Under the pieces are notes generated by a model. It searched no databases and was not told the DNA's origin. It was given only the letters and a program-made list of their open reading frames with translations. This document shows positions 24,791 through 33,364 of a stretch of 49,713 bases of DNA, in pieces. Source of the stretch: Candidatus Epulonipiscium sp. (GTDB lineage: Bacteria > Bacillota > Clostridia > Lachnospirales > Defluviitaleaceae); assembly GCA_012521395.1 (NCBI GenBank), contig JAAYML010000030.1, forward strand, positions 1 to 49,713, read 5' to 3'. The position numbers were made by a program, and so were the translations under genes. The number at the start of each line of letters is the position of its first letter. Within the stretch, counting starts at the first letter, position 1.

Positions 24791-26146
24791 TTACAAACCT
24801 GCTAATTTAGCTTTCAGATAAAGGGCACATTCGACCCTTTTCTTTTCTAACTCACAACCAATTTTATAAGGTATATGGATATCTTTATGAAATTGATATG
24901 CATTCGCCGCACAGCCCCCACTGCAGTAAAATTTTGCCCAACAAGAGCGGCATTCTTCTTTTGCATAAACATTGCAGTCCTGGAACTGTTTTTGAAGTTC
25001 ATGATTAGTTATTCCTTCAAAGACTGTCCCTATCTTAAAATCTTCAAGACCAACGAATTGATGACAAGGATATAAATCCCCTTCTGGTGTAACTGCCAGA
25101 TATTCAGAGCCCGAACCACAACCTGCTAATCTTTTTGCTACACAAGGTCCCTGAGAAAGGTCAATCATAAAATGAAAGAAATTAAAGGCTTGTCCTTCCT
25201 CATTTCTTCGAATCAGTTCTTTAGCTAATACTTCATATTGATTAAATAAAACTGGCAAATCTTCTTCCCTTAAAGCGTAAGGCATTTCTAAAGGGGCTAC
25301 CACGGGTTCCACAGAAATCTGTTGAAAACCTAAATCTGCTAAATGAATCACATCCTGGGCAAAATCTAAGTTTTCTCTTGTAAAAGTTCCTCTTACATAA
25401 TAGTTTTGCTGCTTCCTGCTTTCAGCCATCTTCTTAAGTTTAGGAAGGATAAGATCATAACTGCCCTGATTATTTTTAGTATAGCGCATTTTATCATGTA
25501 TTTCTTTCCTGCCGTCAATGCTTAATACTACATTATGCATATTTTCATTAATATAATTTTGTATTTCATCGTTTAATAAAAGTCCATTGGTTGTTATGGT
25601 GAAACGGAAATTTTTATTATGTTCCTTCTCAATGCTTCTTGCATATTCTATGATTTCTTTAACCAGCTCAAAATTTAACAAGGGCTCTCCACCAAAAAAA
25701 TCAATTTCCAAATTACGGCGATTACCAGAAGCTTCAATAAGAAAATCTATGGCTTTTATACCAACTTCTTTAGTCATTATAGAACGGCTGCCCTTATAAG
25801 CTCCTTCTCCTGCAAAACAATACTTACATTTCAAATTACAGTCATGGGCTACGTGAAGGCATAAAGCTTTTACAACAGGATTCCTGTTTTTAAATTCAGT
25901 CAAATAATCAACATAAGCATCTTCTGTAAATAATAAACCTTCCTTTTCTAAACTTTCGATTTCTTCTATGGCTTCTTCAATTTGAACGATTTCATATTTT
26001 TCTTTAAACTTTTCAATAAGTTCATCATTAGGTATTTCTTTATAAAAATCCAGCAAATCATAGACAATATCATCGACTACATGAACCGCACCGCTATAAA
26101 TATCTAAAACAATATTCATTCCATCTATAGAATATTTATGAATCAT
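24791..26146 (-). CDS. scfB: Radical SAM maturase of the SCIFF peptide
   Basis: A 451-residue radical SAM-SPASM enzyme that installs thioether cross-links in the six-Cys SCIFF peptide. Residues about 1-85 resemble a peptide-recognition (RRE) domain and start MIHKYSIDGMNIVLD, as in the family. The radical SAM cysteines are Cys103, Cys107 and Cys110 (CNLKCKYC). DFFGGEPLLN follows. The C-terminal SPASM region has the further cysteines, including CRSCWAKFYCSGGCAAN, which bind auxiliary clusters. The frame opens at a GTG (26155), but GGAGTG is placed for the ATG at 26146, which also matches the family start. Its substrate gene scfA is 70 bases upstream, with a terminator between them. Confidence 0.96.
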   Translation of the reverse strand: MIHKYSIDGMNIVLDIYSGAVHVVDDIVYDLLDFYKEIPNDELIEKFKEKYEIVQIEEAIEEIESLEKEGLLFTEDAYVDYLTEFKNRNPVVKALCLHVAHDCNLKCKYCFAGEGAYKGSRSIMTKEVGIKAIDFLIEASGNRRNLEIDFFGGEPLLNFELVKEIIEYARSIEKEHNKNFRFTITTNGLLLNDEIQNYINENMHNVVLSIDGRKEIHDKMRYTKNNQGSYDLILPKLKKMAESRKQQNYYVRGTFTRENLDFAQDVIHLADLGFQQISVEPVVAPLEMPYALREEDLPVLFNQYEVLAKELIRRNEEGQAFNFFHFMIDLSQGPCVAKRLAGCGSGSEYLAVTPEGDLYPCHQFVGLEDFKIGTVFEGITNHELQKQFQDCNVYAKEECRSCWAKFYCSGGCAANAYQFHKDIHIPYKIGCELEKKRVECALYLKAKLAGL

Positions 26147-26183
26147 TTCTTTCACTCCATATAGTTAATTAAATCATTTCATT

Positions 26184-26211
26184 GAAAAAGCAGTAGCATA
26201 ATTGCCACTGC
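26184..26211 (-). terminator. Terminator between scfA and scfB
   Basis: Minus strand GCAGTGGC (26211-26204), loop AATTAT, GCTACTGC (26197-26190), then TTTTTC. One G-T pair in an 8-bp stem. It follows the scfA stop by six bases and precedes scfB, so most transcripts should end after the peptide gene. Confidence 0.75.
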
Positions 26212-26216
26212 CAAAA

Positions 26217-26357
26217 TTAATTGTTTTCACAAGATTGGTTGGCTACTGTACAAGAAGTTTTACAAGCAGATTGACAAGATGTCTGGCATTCCCCGCAGCC
26301 ACCTTTTGACATGCTTTTCTTTAATGTATCCGCATTTAAAGTCTTTACATGTTTCAT
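26217..26357 (-). CDS. scfA: SCIFF precursor peptide (six Cys in forty-five residues)
   Basis: A 46-residue gene, too short for many gene finders. It encodes MKHVKTLNADTLKKSMSKGG followed by CGECQTSCQSACKTSC and ends SCENN. The six cysteines are at 21, 24, 28, 32, 36 and 43, the defining pattern of SCIFF, a ribosomally made and post-translationally modified peptide found across Clostridia. Modification by ScfB forms Cys-to-Thr type thioether links; the biological role of the product is unknown. GGAGG lies 8 bases before the ATG. It has its own extended -10 promoter (26427-26455) and terminator. Confidence 0.97.
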   Translation of the reverse strand: MKHVKTLNADTLKKSMSKGGCGECQTSCQSACKTSCTVANQSCENN

Positions 26358-26426
26358 CAAATACGCCTCCTTCAAATAATAGATAAGACGGAAGTTATTA
26401 TGTACATTGGCCCCATCAGCTTACCT

Positions 26427-26455
26427 ATTATAACACATTTTATTATTCTTGAAAA
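26427..26455 (-). promoter_or_regulatory. Promoter of scfA
   Basis: Minus strand TTTTCA (26455-26450), 17 bases, TATAAT (26432-26427), with TG one base before the -10 (extended type). The leader to scfA is about 65 bases. Confidence 0.65.
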
Positions 26456-26459
26456 GCTA

Positions 26460-26873
26460 TTATTTTTTCACGTTAATCCCTATCATACCTCCTAAAGCCC
26501 CACTTCCTATGGCAATAATCAATAAAGTAATTGTCCTGCTTGTCAGCGCAAGGCTTTTTCCAACTAAACTCCCAATAAGAATTAATAAAATTGCATATAC
26601 CATACCTGAACTCATTCCCCAAAACCAGCCGCGGGCTTTTGCTCCTTTTGCTGCATCATAACCGGCTATAAAAGCAGAAATAATGGTTGTAAGAATTGCA
26701 ATAAGGGAAATACTAGTTTCAGGCAATCCCGTATAAGTCAATAATAAAGCAGCCGCAATAAAAATGATAGCCGTAATCATATAAGCAATTACATTGCCTT
26801 TCAGGATTTCAAACAGTCTCCATTCCTTTTCATTTTTTGTCGTCTGCACCGCTTTATAATTATTTTTTGACAT
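26460..26873 (-). CDS. TIGR04086-family membrane protein
   Basis: A 137-residue protein with four membrane segments (for example VIAYMITAIIFIAAALLL and TITLLIIAIGSGALGGMIG) of the TIGR04086 type, a clostridial family of unknown function that is frequently found beside SCIFF. GYDAAKGAKARGWFWGMSSG in the middle loop is characteristic. The ATG at 26873 is chosen over 26885 because GGAGG lies 7 bases ahead of it. The scfA promoter sits between this gene and scfA, so the peptide can be expressed separately. A link to SCIFF export or sensing is only a guess from conserved proximity. Confidence 0.88.
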   Translation of the reverse strand: MSKNNYKAVQTTKNEKEWRLFEILKGNVIAYMITAIIFIAAALLLTYTGLPETSISLIAILTTIISAFIAGYDAAKGAKARGWFWGMSSGMVYAILLILIGSLVGKSLALTSRTITLLIIAIGSGALGGMIGINVKK

Positions 26874-26986
26874 TTTTGCCTCCATTTCAATTTATAGCAC
26901 AGCTATAATTTATCTCTTTACTATTGTACGATTATGATTAATCATTTATGATAAAGGCAGATAGATTTTTGAAAGGTGGTTATTCC

Positions 26987-27832
26987 ATGAAATGCATCGA
27001 CCTTCATGTGCACTCTAGTTCATCGGATGGAACCTTATCTCCACGTGAATTGGTTTTATACGCAAAAGAAAAAAATCTGGCTGCTTTTGCTTTAACAGAC
27101 CACGATGTGGTTGATGGTATAGAAGAAGCCCTTGCTGAAGGCCAAAAACAGGGAATTGAAATTGTTCCTGGAATCGAATTGGCTGCACAATACCAGGACC
27201 GTGAAATTCACATTCTGGGTTTTTTTATAGATTATAAAGATCCTTACTTTTTGGAACGTCTTCAATGGATTCAAAAGGAACGAAAAAGAAGAAATCAAAA
27301 AATGCTTGAAAAATTAAATGACCTGGGCTTTGATATAACCCTGGAGGAATTAAAAAGCGTTGCCGGCAAAGACTTAATTTCCAGAGCCCATTTTGGAAAA
27401 CTTCTGCAGGAAAAAGGCTATGCAGCCACTATAACAGATGCTTTCCAGTTGTATCTGTCCCCGGGGAAAGCTGCTTATGTTCAAAGAGAAGTCTATTCTC
27501 CAAAGGAATGTATTCACTTTATCCATGAAGCAAAAGGTTTAGCTGTCTTAGCCCATCCTACCCTGTATGATTTATCTGATGAAGAAATTAAAGATTTAAT
27601 TAAAATTTTAAAAGCAGAAGGACTGGATGGTATAGAAGCCATTTACTCTCTTTATACAAATGAAGAAGAAGCCAAATTACGCTCATGGGCACATCATTAT
27701 AATCTTTTTATAACAGGTGGCAGTGACTTCCATGGAAAAAACAAAAGACAAATTGATTTGGGTACGGGAAGGGGAAATCTTAAAATTCCATACGAACTGC
27801 TGGAAGAAATGAAAAAAAGGTTAAAAAAATAA
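26987..27832 (+). CDS. PHP-domain metal-dependent phosphoesterase
   Basis: A 281-residue protein of the PHP family (histidinol-phosphatase/TrpH-like). Metal ligands are visible in DLHVHSSSSDGT, LTDHDVVDG, the LAHPTLYDL region and GSDFHG, so the trinuclear site looks complete. Relatives such as RNase AM/TrpH cut 3',5'-bisnucleotides or short RNA 5' ends; which activity applies here is not clear. The frame is open from 26948; the ATG at 26987 is chosen because GAAAGGTGG lies upstream and the family starts at KCIDLHVHS. It ends at a strong hairpin shared with yajC. Confidence 0.9.
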   Translation: MKCIDLHVHSSSSDGTLSPRELVLYAKEKNLAAFALTDHDVVDGIEEALAEGQKQGIEIVPGIELAAQYQDREIHILGFFIDYKDPYFLERLQWIQKERKRRNQKMLEKLNDLGFDITLEELKSVAGKDLISRAHFGKLLQEKGYAATITDAFQLYLSPGKAAYVQREVYSPKECIHFIHEAKGLAVLAHPTLYDLSDEEIKDLIKILKAEGLDGIEAIYSLYTNEEEAKLRSWAHHYNLFITGGSDFHGKNKRQIDLGTGRGNLKIPYELLEEMKKRLKK

Positions 27833-27866
27833 ACACATCCATGTATAAAGCTGGATGTGTTTATTT
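27827..27866. terminator. Bidirectional intrinsic terminator
   Basis: AAATAAACACATCC and GGATGTGTTTATTT form a 14-bp stem with a 12-base loop between the convergent PHP gene and yajC. Confidence 0.8.
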
Positions 27867-27871
27867 TAAAA

Positions 27872-28360
27872 TTAATTTTCTTCTTTTATTTCAGTTTCTT
27901 CTATTTGATCTTGTATTTCTTTTACATTTTCTTTATTCTCATTTGTTTTATTCTTTTTTGATTTTCCCTTTTTATTCTTTTCTTCTTTTACTTCCTTTAT
28001 CTTCTCCTCTGTCTCTTCTTTTTTGGCAGTCATATCAGGTTCTTTAATTGCTGCAATATAATTCTTTTGCAGTGGTACTCTGACGCCTTTGTTAAGACCA
28101 AATTCTACAATACACAAATCATTGATTACATCAACTACTTTTCCATAGATACCACCATTGGTTAAAACGGTGTCGCCCACTTTAACACTATTTTGCATGT
28201 CTAAGATTTCTTTTTCTCTTTTCTTTTGAGGTCTTATAATAAAAAACCACATAATCAGTATAATAACTCCAAAATATACAAATGTCGTTATGACACCTGC
28301 GGATGTTGTATTTGCCGAATTGTTAGCAGCCGCATCTGCTAAAACGAATAGTTGACTCAT
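27872..28360 (-). CDS. yajC: Preprotein translocase subunit YajC
   Basis: A 162-residue accessory subunit of the SecDF-YajC complex. One membrane helix spans about 24-43, followed by FIIRPQKKREKE and VGDTVLTNGGIYGKVV, both typical. The last 50 residues are an unusually long Lys/Glu-rich tail (E. coli YajC is about 110 residues in total). The start codon overlaps the tgt stop (ATGA), so the two are translationally coupled. secDF lies 3.4 kb away rather than adjacent. Confidence 0.93.
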   Translation of the reverse strand: MSQLFVLADAAANNSANTTSAGVITTFVYFGVIILIMWFFIIRPQKKREKEILDMQNSVKVGDTVLTNGGIYGKVVDVINDLCIVEFGLNKGVRVPLQKNYIAAIKEPDMTAKKEETEEKIKEVKEEKNKKGKSKKNKTNENKENVKEIQDQIEETEIKEEN

Positions 28361-29499
28361 TCTGATTCCTCCTCTTTTTCTTGAAAGCCTTCTAATTTTA
28401 ATTTTTTATAATGAGCAAAATTATTATTGTCTAATGCCTGCCGTATTTCTTCCATCATGTTGTTGAAAAAATATAAATTATGGAGAACACAAAGACGCAT
28501 CCCCAACATTTCTTTTGCTTTGAGTAAATGCCTTATATAAGCCTTACTGTAATTTCTGCAAGTCGGACAAGTACAAGTTTCATCGATTGGACTTGAATCT
28601 AATTCATATTTAGCATTAAAAAGATTCAGTTTGCCCTTGTTTGTATAAACATGTCCATGCCGGCCATTTCTTGCTGGTAAAACACAATCAAAAAAGTCCA
28701 CGCCTCTTTCCACGGATTCTAAAATATTTTCTGGTGTTCCTACACCCATCAGATAGGTTGGTTTATCTTGCGGCAAATATGGAACGGTTTCCTCTAAAAT
28801 ATAATACATCTGTTCATGGCTTTCTCCTACCGCCAAACCTCCAATGGCATAACCGTCCAAATTAAGCTCAGAAATTTCTTTGGCATGTTCAATCCTGATG
28901 TCTTTATAGACCCCTCCCTGATTAATACCAAACAACATCTGATTTTTATTAACCGTTGTATCCAGTTGGTTAAGTCTTCTAAGTTCTGCCTGGCATCTTT
29001 TCAGCCATCTCGTTGTCCGGGAAACAGAAGCGGTCATATAAGCCTTATCACAAGGATAAGGAGGGCATTCATCAAAAGCCATCGCAATCGTAGAACCCAA
29101 ATTGGATTGAATTTGAATGCTTTCTTCAGGTCCCATAAAAATCTTTCTGCCATCAATATGAGAAGAAAAGTAAACACCTTCTTCTTTAATCGTTCTTAAG
29201 GAAGTCAGGGAAAAGACCTGAAAACCGCCTGAATCCGTCAGTATAGGTCTGTCCCAAACCATAAACTTATGTAAGCCACCTAATTTATGAATCACTTGAT
29301 CGCCTGGTCTAAGGTGAAGATGATATGTATTGGAAAGAGCCACCTGGCATTTAACATCTTTTAAATCCATGCTCGACAGAGCCCCTTTAATCGCAGCGAC
29401 GGTAGCTACATTCATAAAAACGGGCGTTTGAATGATGCCATGGGGTGTATGAAATTCTCCTCTTTTAGCTCTTCCTTCAATCTTTAATAGCTTATACAT
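28357..29499 (-). CDS. tgt: tRNA-guanine transglycosylase
   Basis: A 380-residue enzyme that swaps guanine-34 of GUN anticodons for preQ1 in queuosine synthesis. Signatures are LTDSGGFQVFSL, the base-binding GGLAVGE region, the nucleophile Asp in FDCVLPARNGRHG, and the zinc ligands CTCPTCRNY with a following His. The frame opens at 29541, but the family start MYKLLKIEGRAKRG at 29499 follows AGAGGAAG. queA, the next step of the pathway, lies 2.4 kb away in the same window and orientation. Coupled to yajC by a 4-base overlap. Confidence 0.97.
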   Translation of the reverse strand: MYKLLKIEGRAKRGEFHTPHGIIQTPVFMNVATVAAIKGALSSMDLKDVKCQVALSNTYHLHLRPGDQVIHKLGGLHKFMVWDRPILTDSGGFQVFSLTSLRTIKEEGVYFSSHIDGRKIFMGPEESIQIQSNLGSTIAMAFDECPPYPCDKAYMTASVSRTTRWLKRCQAELRRLNQLDTTVNKNQMLFGINQGGVYKDIRIEHAKEISELNLDGYAIGGLAVGESHEQMYYILEETVPYLPQDKPTYLMGVGTPENILESVERGVDFFDCVLPARNGRHGHVYTNKGKLNLFNAKYELDSSPIDETCTCPTCRNYSKAYIRHLLKAKEMLGMRLCVLHNLYFFNNMMEEIRQALDNNNFAHYKKLKLEGFQEKEEESE

Positions 29500-29562
29500 A
29501 TCTTTTCTTCCTCTTTCCAAAGCAATTAACAAATTAAGCATACCAGCATGCAGCTATATATC

Positions 29563-29591
29563 AGTGTACAGTGAATGAACTTTTTTTTCAA
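29563..29591 (-). promoter_or_regulatory. Candidate sigma-A promoter of tgt-yajC
   Basis: Minus strand TTGAAA (29591-29586), 17 bases, TACACT (29568-29563). Confidence 0.5.
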
Positions 29592-29626
29592 GGGGAATTT
29601 ATGATTGTATAAAAATTTTTATAGGC

Positions 29627-29655
29627 TTGAAAAAGAAGTCAATCAATGATAAAAT
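29627..29655 (+). promoter_or_regulatory. Sigma-A promoter of aroC
   Basis: TTGAAA at 29627-29632, 17-base spacer, TAAAAT at 29650-29655; the start codon of aroC lies about 30 bases further. Confidence 0.65.
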
Positions 29656-29686
29656 TTAAAAAATTCTCAACGAAAGGAGACATTTC

Positions 29687-30790
29687 ATGGCAGGTTCTAT
29701 CTTCGGTAAACATTTTCAAATCTCTACTTGGGGCGAATCTCATGGTAAAGCCCTGGGAGTTGTCGTTGACGGTTGCCCTGCCGGCATTGAACTTTGTGAA
29801 GAAGACATTCAAAAAGATTTAGATAGACGAAGACCTGGCAATTCACCTTTTGCTTCTCCCAGAAAAGAAAAAGATGCAGTAGAAATTTTATCAGGCGTTT
29901 TTGAAGGAAAAACAACTGGAACCCCTATTTCTTTAATCGTATATAATACCAACCAAAGATCCTACGACTATTCAGAAATATCGAAATTATACCGGCCCGG
30001 ACATGCTGACTTTACTTATGACCAAAAATATGGATTCAGGGATTATCGCGGGGGAGGCCGTTCCTCAGGCCGTGAAACCACTGCAAGAGTTGCTGCTGGT
30101 GCTATTGCAAAAAAAATCCTGCAAGAATTTAATGTGGACATAACAGCCTACACTTTAAGCATTGGACCTGTTGAAATTGATAAAAGCAAATTTGATAAAA
30201 GCGAAATTTACAATAATTTTTTGGCCATGCCTGATAAAGAAGCAGCAAAAGCAGCAGCAGATTACGTCCAAAATGTCATGGACAATGAAGATTCCGCCGG
30301 TGGTATCATTGAATGTATTATAACAGGCCTGCCAACTGGTGTCGGAGAGCCTGTCTTTGAGAAATTGGATGCCATGCTTGCAAAAGCTATATTTTCTATT
30401 GGTGCCGTCAAAGGTTTAGAATTTGGCAGCGGTTTTGAAGCCGCTAAGAAGACAGGCTGGGAGAACAACGATTTTTTTAGATATGATGAGAATGGAAAAA
30501 TCACAAAATTAACCAATCATGCGGGTGGAATTTCCGGCGGTATCAGTGATGGTTTCCCTATTGTGTTCAGGACTGCAATAAAACCCACACCTTCCATTCA
30601 TAGAATGCAACAAACGATTAATAAAAATGGAGAAAACGCGGATATTCAGGTGGAAGGGCGACACGACCCCATTATTGTACCAAGAGCGGTCGTTGTCGTT
30701 GAAGCAATGACTGCCCTTACTCTGGTTGATTATCTGTTCCAAAGAATTTTTTCCAGAATTGATCTGATAAAAAAAGCCTTACTGGATTAA
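29687..30790 (+). CDS. aroC: Chorismate synthase
   Basis: A 367-residue enzyme that makes chorismate from EPSP with reduced FMN, the last step of the shikimate pathway. GESHGKALG, LYRPGHADFTYDQKYG and DYRGGGRSSGRETTARVAAG are the family signatures. Length is typical. GAAAGGAGA precedes the ATG. It stands alone between a divergent tgt operon and a convergent gene, away from other aro genes. Chorismate feeds tryptophan made by the trpBA genes later in the window. Confidence 0.97.
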   Translation: MAGSIFGKHFQISTWGESHGKALGVVVDGCPAGIELCEEDIQKDLDRRRPGNSPFASPRKEKDAVEILSGVFEGKTTGTPISLIVYNTNQRSYDYSEISKLYRPGHADFTYDQKYGFRDYRGGGRSSGRETTARVAAGAIAKKILQEFNVDITAYTLSIGPVEIDKSKFDKSEIYNNFLAMPDKEAAKAAADYVQNVMDNEDSAGGIIECIITGLPTGVGEPVFEKLDAMLAKAIFSIGAVKGLEFGSGFEAAKKTGWENNDFFRYDENGKITKLTNHAGGISGGISDGFPIVFRTAIKPTPSIHRMQQTINKNGENADIQVEGRHDPIIVPRAVVVVEAMTALTLVDYLFQRIFSRIDLIKKALLD

Positions 30791-30793
30791 AAT

Positions 30794-30817
30794 AACCTGC
30801 AGGATTCCCTGCAGGTT
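30794..30817. terminator. Bidirectional hairpin after aroC
   Basis: AACCTGCAGG and CCTGCAGGTT form a 10-bp stem with a 4-base loop between convergent genes. The T runs are short. Confidence 0.7.
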
Positions 30818-30819
30818 GT

Positions 30820-31776
30820 TTAATCTATAGTAATGGAAGCATTACTCGTTTTCATTTCTATATTTACTTTTGTAGCGGCTTCATCATAATTACTGGTTCT
30901 TCCGCTTAATTCCCTGCTATCTGAATCGTCTTCCCCGATAAAATGGTCTAAATTATGATGAATCGTTGCATTACTGGTTTTAGCTTTTATTTTGTAAGCA
31001 ATTTGATTATCCTTTGGCAAATCCAGATGAATACTGCCGTTAGAAGTTTTAAATGAGTAATCATATTCCTTATCTTTTACAAATTCTTTTGCTTTAAAAT
31101 CAATCGCCCCATTGGAGGTTTTTATCTCGGCTTCATCTCCTAAAACATCTGTTAAATTAACTCTTCCATTAGAAGTCTCAATCGTTAATTTTTCTCCCGT
31201 CCACTGGTCAACAGACACACTGCCATTAGAAGTTTTAATATGAGTGTTTAAAATATTTAAATCCTTTGTTTCTATTGTTCCATTACTGGACTGTAAAGTC
31301 ATTGAAGAAAACTGATCATAAGGAATAGACGCTTCAATAGATAAACCAGAAACTTTTCCATCATAATCTAATCTGGCTTCTTTACCATTTTTTCTTAATT
31401 TAAAATCAACATTGCCTCCAAAAAAACTTTTGCTATAACGAACTGTCAGCTTAATTTTTTCACCATTATATCCTTTTGCCTTAATGGAGCCGTTTTTTGC
31501 TTTCAAAAACAAATGACTGCAATCATTAATATTTTCTTCAATATTAACACTTTTTCCCCAAAACATAGATAATTTCCCCGTCAAATCAAAATTATTTAAT
31601 AATAACAAAGCAATGATTGCTATCAGTATCCAATTTCTTTTTTTCCCTGGCCGATTAGGCAAGAAATCATCGTTTTGATTTTCATCAGAATTTGGAACTG
31701 GTCCATTATCTGGCAGGATTTCACTGTTTCCACCGTTACTGGCTGGTAATTCATGACTGTTATAATCATTGCTCAT
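30820..31776 (-). CDS. DUF4097-type beta-strand repeat membrane protein
   Basis: A 318-residue protein. The first 47 residues are polar and Asn/Asp-rich, a single membrane helix lies at about 49-62, and the rest is an extracytoplasmic repeat domain. The repeat motif is [KE]TSNG[ST][IV] (QSSNGTIE, KTSNGSVSV, ETSNGRVNL, KTSNGAIDF, KTSNGSIHL, KTSNATIHH, KTSNASITI) spaced about 20 residues apart, which is typical of DUF4097 adhesin-like beta-helix proteins. Such proteins often sit near LiaI/PspC envelope-stress genes; none is adjacent here. GAGGAGG precedes the ATG. Function unknown. Confidence 0.88.
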   Translation of the reverse strand: MSNDYNSHELPASNGGNSEILPDNGPVPNSDENQNDDFLPNRPGKKRNWILIAIIALLLLNNFDLTGKLSMFWGKSVNIEENINDCSHLFLKAKNGSIKAKGYNGEKIKLTVRYSKSFFGGNVDFKLRKNGKEARLDYDGKVSGLSIEASIPYDQFSSMTLQSSNGTIETKDLNILNTHIKTSNGSVSVDQWTGEKLTIETSNGRVNLTDVLGDEAEIKTSNGAIDFKAKEFVKDKEYDYSFKTSNGSIHLDLPKDNQIAYKIKAKTSNATIHHNLDHFIGEDDSDSRELSGRTSNYDEAATKVNIEMKTSNASITID

Positions 31777-31855
31777 ATAATATCCTCCTCATCATCCCAT
31801 TCATATCAATAGATACGAAGGATACTATAAAAAGTTTAATGAATCATTAAAGATG

Positions 31856-32881
31856 CTATCGGATAAACATTGCATCTCCAAAGCTAAAAAACCTGTAGCG
31901 CATTTCTACTGCCGTTTTATATGCATTTAATATATTGTCTTTGCCGGCTAAAGCAGAAACCAGCATAATTAATGTTGACTCAGGCAAATGAAAATTTGTA
32001 ATTAAAGCATCTACAATTTTAAATTGATAGCCAGGATAAATAAAAATGTCCGTCCAACCACTTTGAGGGCGTATAATGCCAGATTCATCTGCACAAGATT
32101 CCAGGGTTCTGCAACTGGTCGTTCCAACTGCAATAATCCGTCCGCCTGCTTGCTTTGCCCGGTTAATTTTATCTGCCTCTTCCTTTTCAATCCAAAAGTA
32201 TTCGGAATGCATTTTATGCTCTGTAATATCTTCAACTTTTACAGGTCTGAAAGTCCCTAACCCGACATGCAAAGTGACATTGGCAATAACAATATTGTTA
32301 TTTCTTATCTTTTCCAATAATTCTTCTGTAAAATGGAGCCCTGCCGTTGGTGCTGCTGCCGAACCCCTGTGTTTTGCATATACAGTCTGATACCTGTCCT
32401 TGTCTTTTAGCTGATGGGTTATATAGGGAGGTAGAGGCATTTCCCCTAAACGATCCAGTACTTCTTCAAAAATACCTTGATAAATTAAATGAACAATACG
32501 CTTACCATCATCAATGATTTCTTCAACTTCCGCTTTCAATTCACCATTTCCAAAAATAATCACATCCCCCGGGCGGGCTTTCTTTCCTGGTTTAACCAAT
32601 GTTTCCCACCTGTCATTTTCTTTTCTTGTCAGCAGTAAAATTTCAACTTTTGCCCCTGTATCTTTTCTGGCACCAATTAATCTTGCCGGAATCACCCTGG
32701 TGTCATTGATGACAAGACAATCCCCGGGATTTAAATAAGATAAAATATTTTTAAAATAATCATGCTCCATCTGACCTGTGTTTTTATCCAAAACTAAAAG
32801 CCGCGAGGCAGACCTGTCTTCTAAAGGATCCTGAGCAATTAATTCCTTTGGTAATTCATAATAAAAATCATGTACATTCAT
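31856..32881 (-). CDS. queA: S-adenosylmethionine:tRNA ribosyltransferase-isomerase
   Basis: A 341-residue enzyme that transfers the ribosyl part of SAM to preQ1-tRNA, giving epoxyqueuosine. [16 protein letters not shown] at the start, [23 protein letters not shown] and the C-terminal [19 protein letters not shown] are family hallmarks. The frame is open to an ATG at 32896; [11 protein letters not shown] at 32881 matches the family and is preferred, although neither start has a strong ribosome site. It belongs to the same pathway as tgt. Confidence 0.95.
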   Translation of the reverse strand: MNVHDFYYELPKELIAQDPLEDRSASRLLVLDKNTGQMEHDYFKNILSYLNPGDCLVINDTRVIPARLIGARKDTGAKVEILLLTRKENDRWETLVKPGKKARPGDVIIFGNGELKAEVEEIIDDGKRIVHLIYQGIFEEVLDRLGEMPLPPYITHQLKDKDRYQTVYAKHRGSAAAPTAGLHFTEELLEKIRNNNIVIANVTLHVGLGTFRPVKVEDITEHKMHSEYFWIEKEEADKINRAKQAGGRIIAVGTTSCRTLESCADESGIIRPQSGWTDIFIYPGYQFKIVDALITNFHLPESTLIMLVSALAGKDNILNAYKTAVEMRYRFFSFGDAMFIR

Positions 32882-32950
32882 CGTAAAATACCCCATTCTA
32901 CTAAAATCTATGCTATAAAGTTTTCGTCAAATGGCTTTCATAACAACAAA

Positions 32951-33298
32951 TTATAAAAATCTTACACCACATACTGAGCATATAATATCTTCCTGTTTAA
33001 CCATTTCATTGCCGCAGTAAAGACATTGATAATAACCATCCCTGGTTTCTATCCGGGTTCTTCTTCTTCGCATAAAATATTTCCTAAGCGTTTTTTCCCG
33101 GTTATAAGTAAGCATCAGCAGTACAGCAAAAAAAAGGGTAAGTAATACACCACAAAACATCGTTCCATATATAAAATGTGTAATTTGTTCTTCTTTATCC
33201 ATTAATTTGGCCAATACTTGATTAATCACAGGGAATACTACAAATAAAAGCCATATTCCTATCACTTTTGGGACAAACCAGATATTACTTTTATTCAT
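32951..33298 (-). CDS. Small membrane protein with C-terminal zinc ribbon
   Basis: A 115-residue protein. Two membrane segments lie at about 8-28 and 44-66. After a basic stretch (RKYFMRRRRTRIE), the C-terminus has CLYCG and CSVCG, two CxxC pairs about 16 residues apart, a probable zinc ribbon on the cytoplasmic side. GGGGGG lies 7 bases before the ATG. Function unknown; it lies between queA and the gene at 33365 with short gaps. Confidence 0.82.
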   Translation of the reverse strand: MNKSNIWFVPKVIGIWLLFVVFPVINQVLAKLMDKEEQITHFIYGTMFCGVLLTLFFAVLLMLTYNREKTLRKYFMRRRRTRIETRDGYYQCLYCGNEMVKQEDIICSVCGVRFL

Positions 33299-33364
33299 TC
33301 AACTCCCCCCAAAATATATTTTTTATATGATACTAAAATTTGCCACTATTATCAATTAAACAAA

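Noticed and set aside
28816-29199. 127-codon plus-strand frame opposite tgt
   Set aside because: Shadow of tgt with a biased, unfamiliar composition and no start signal.
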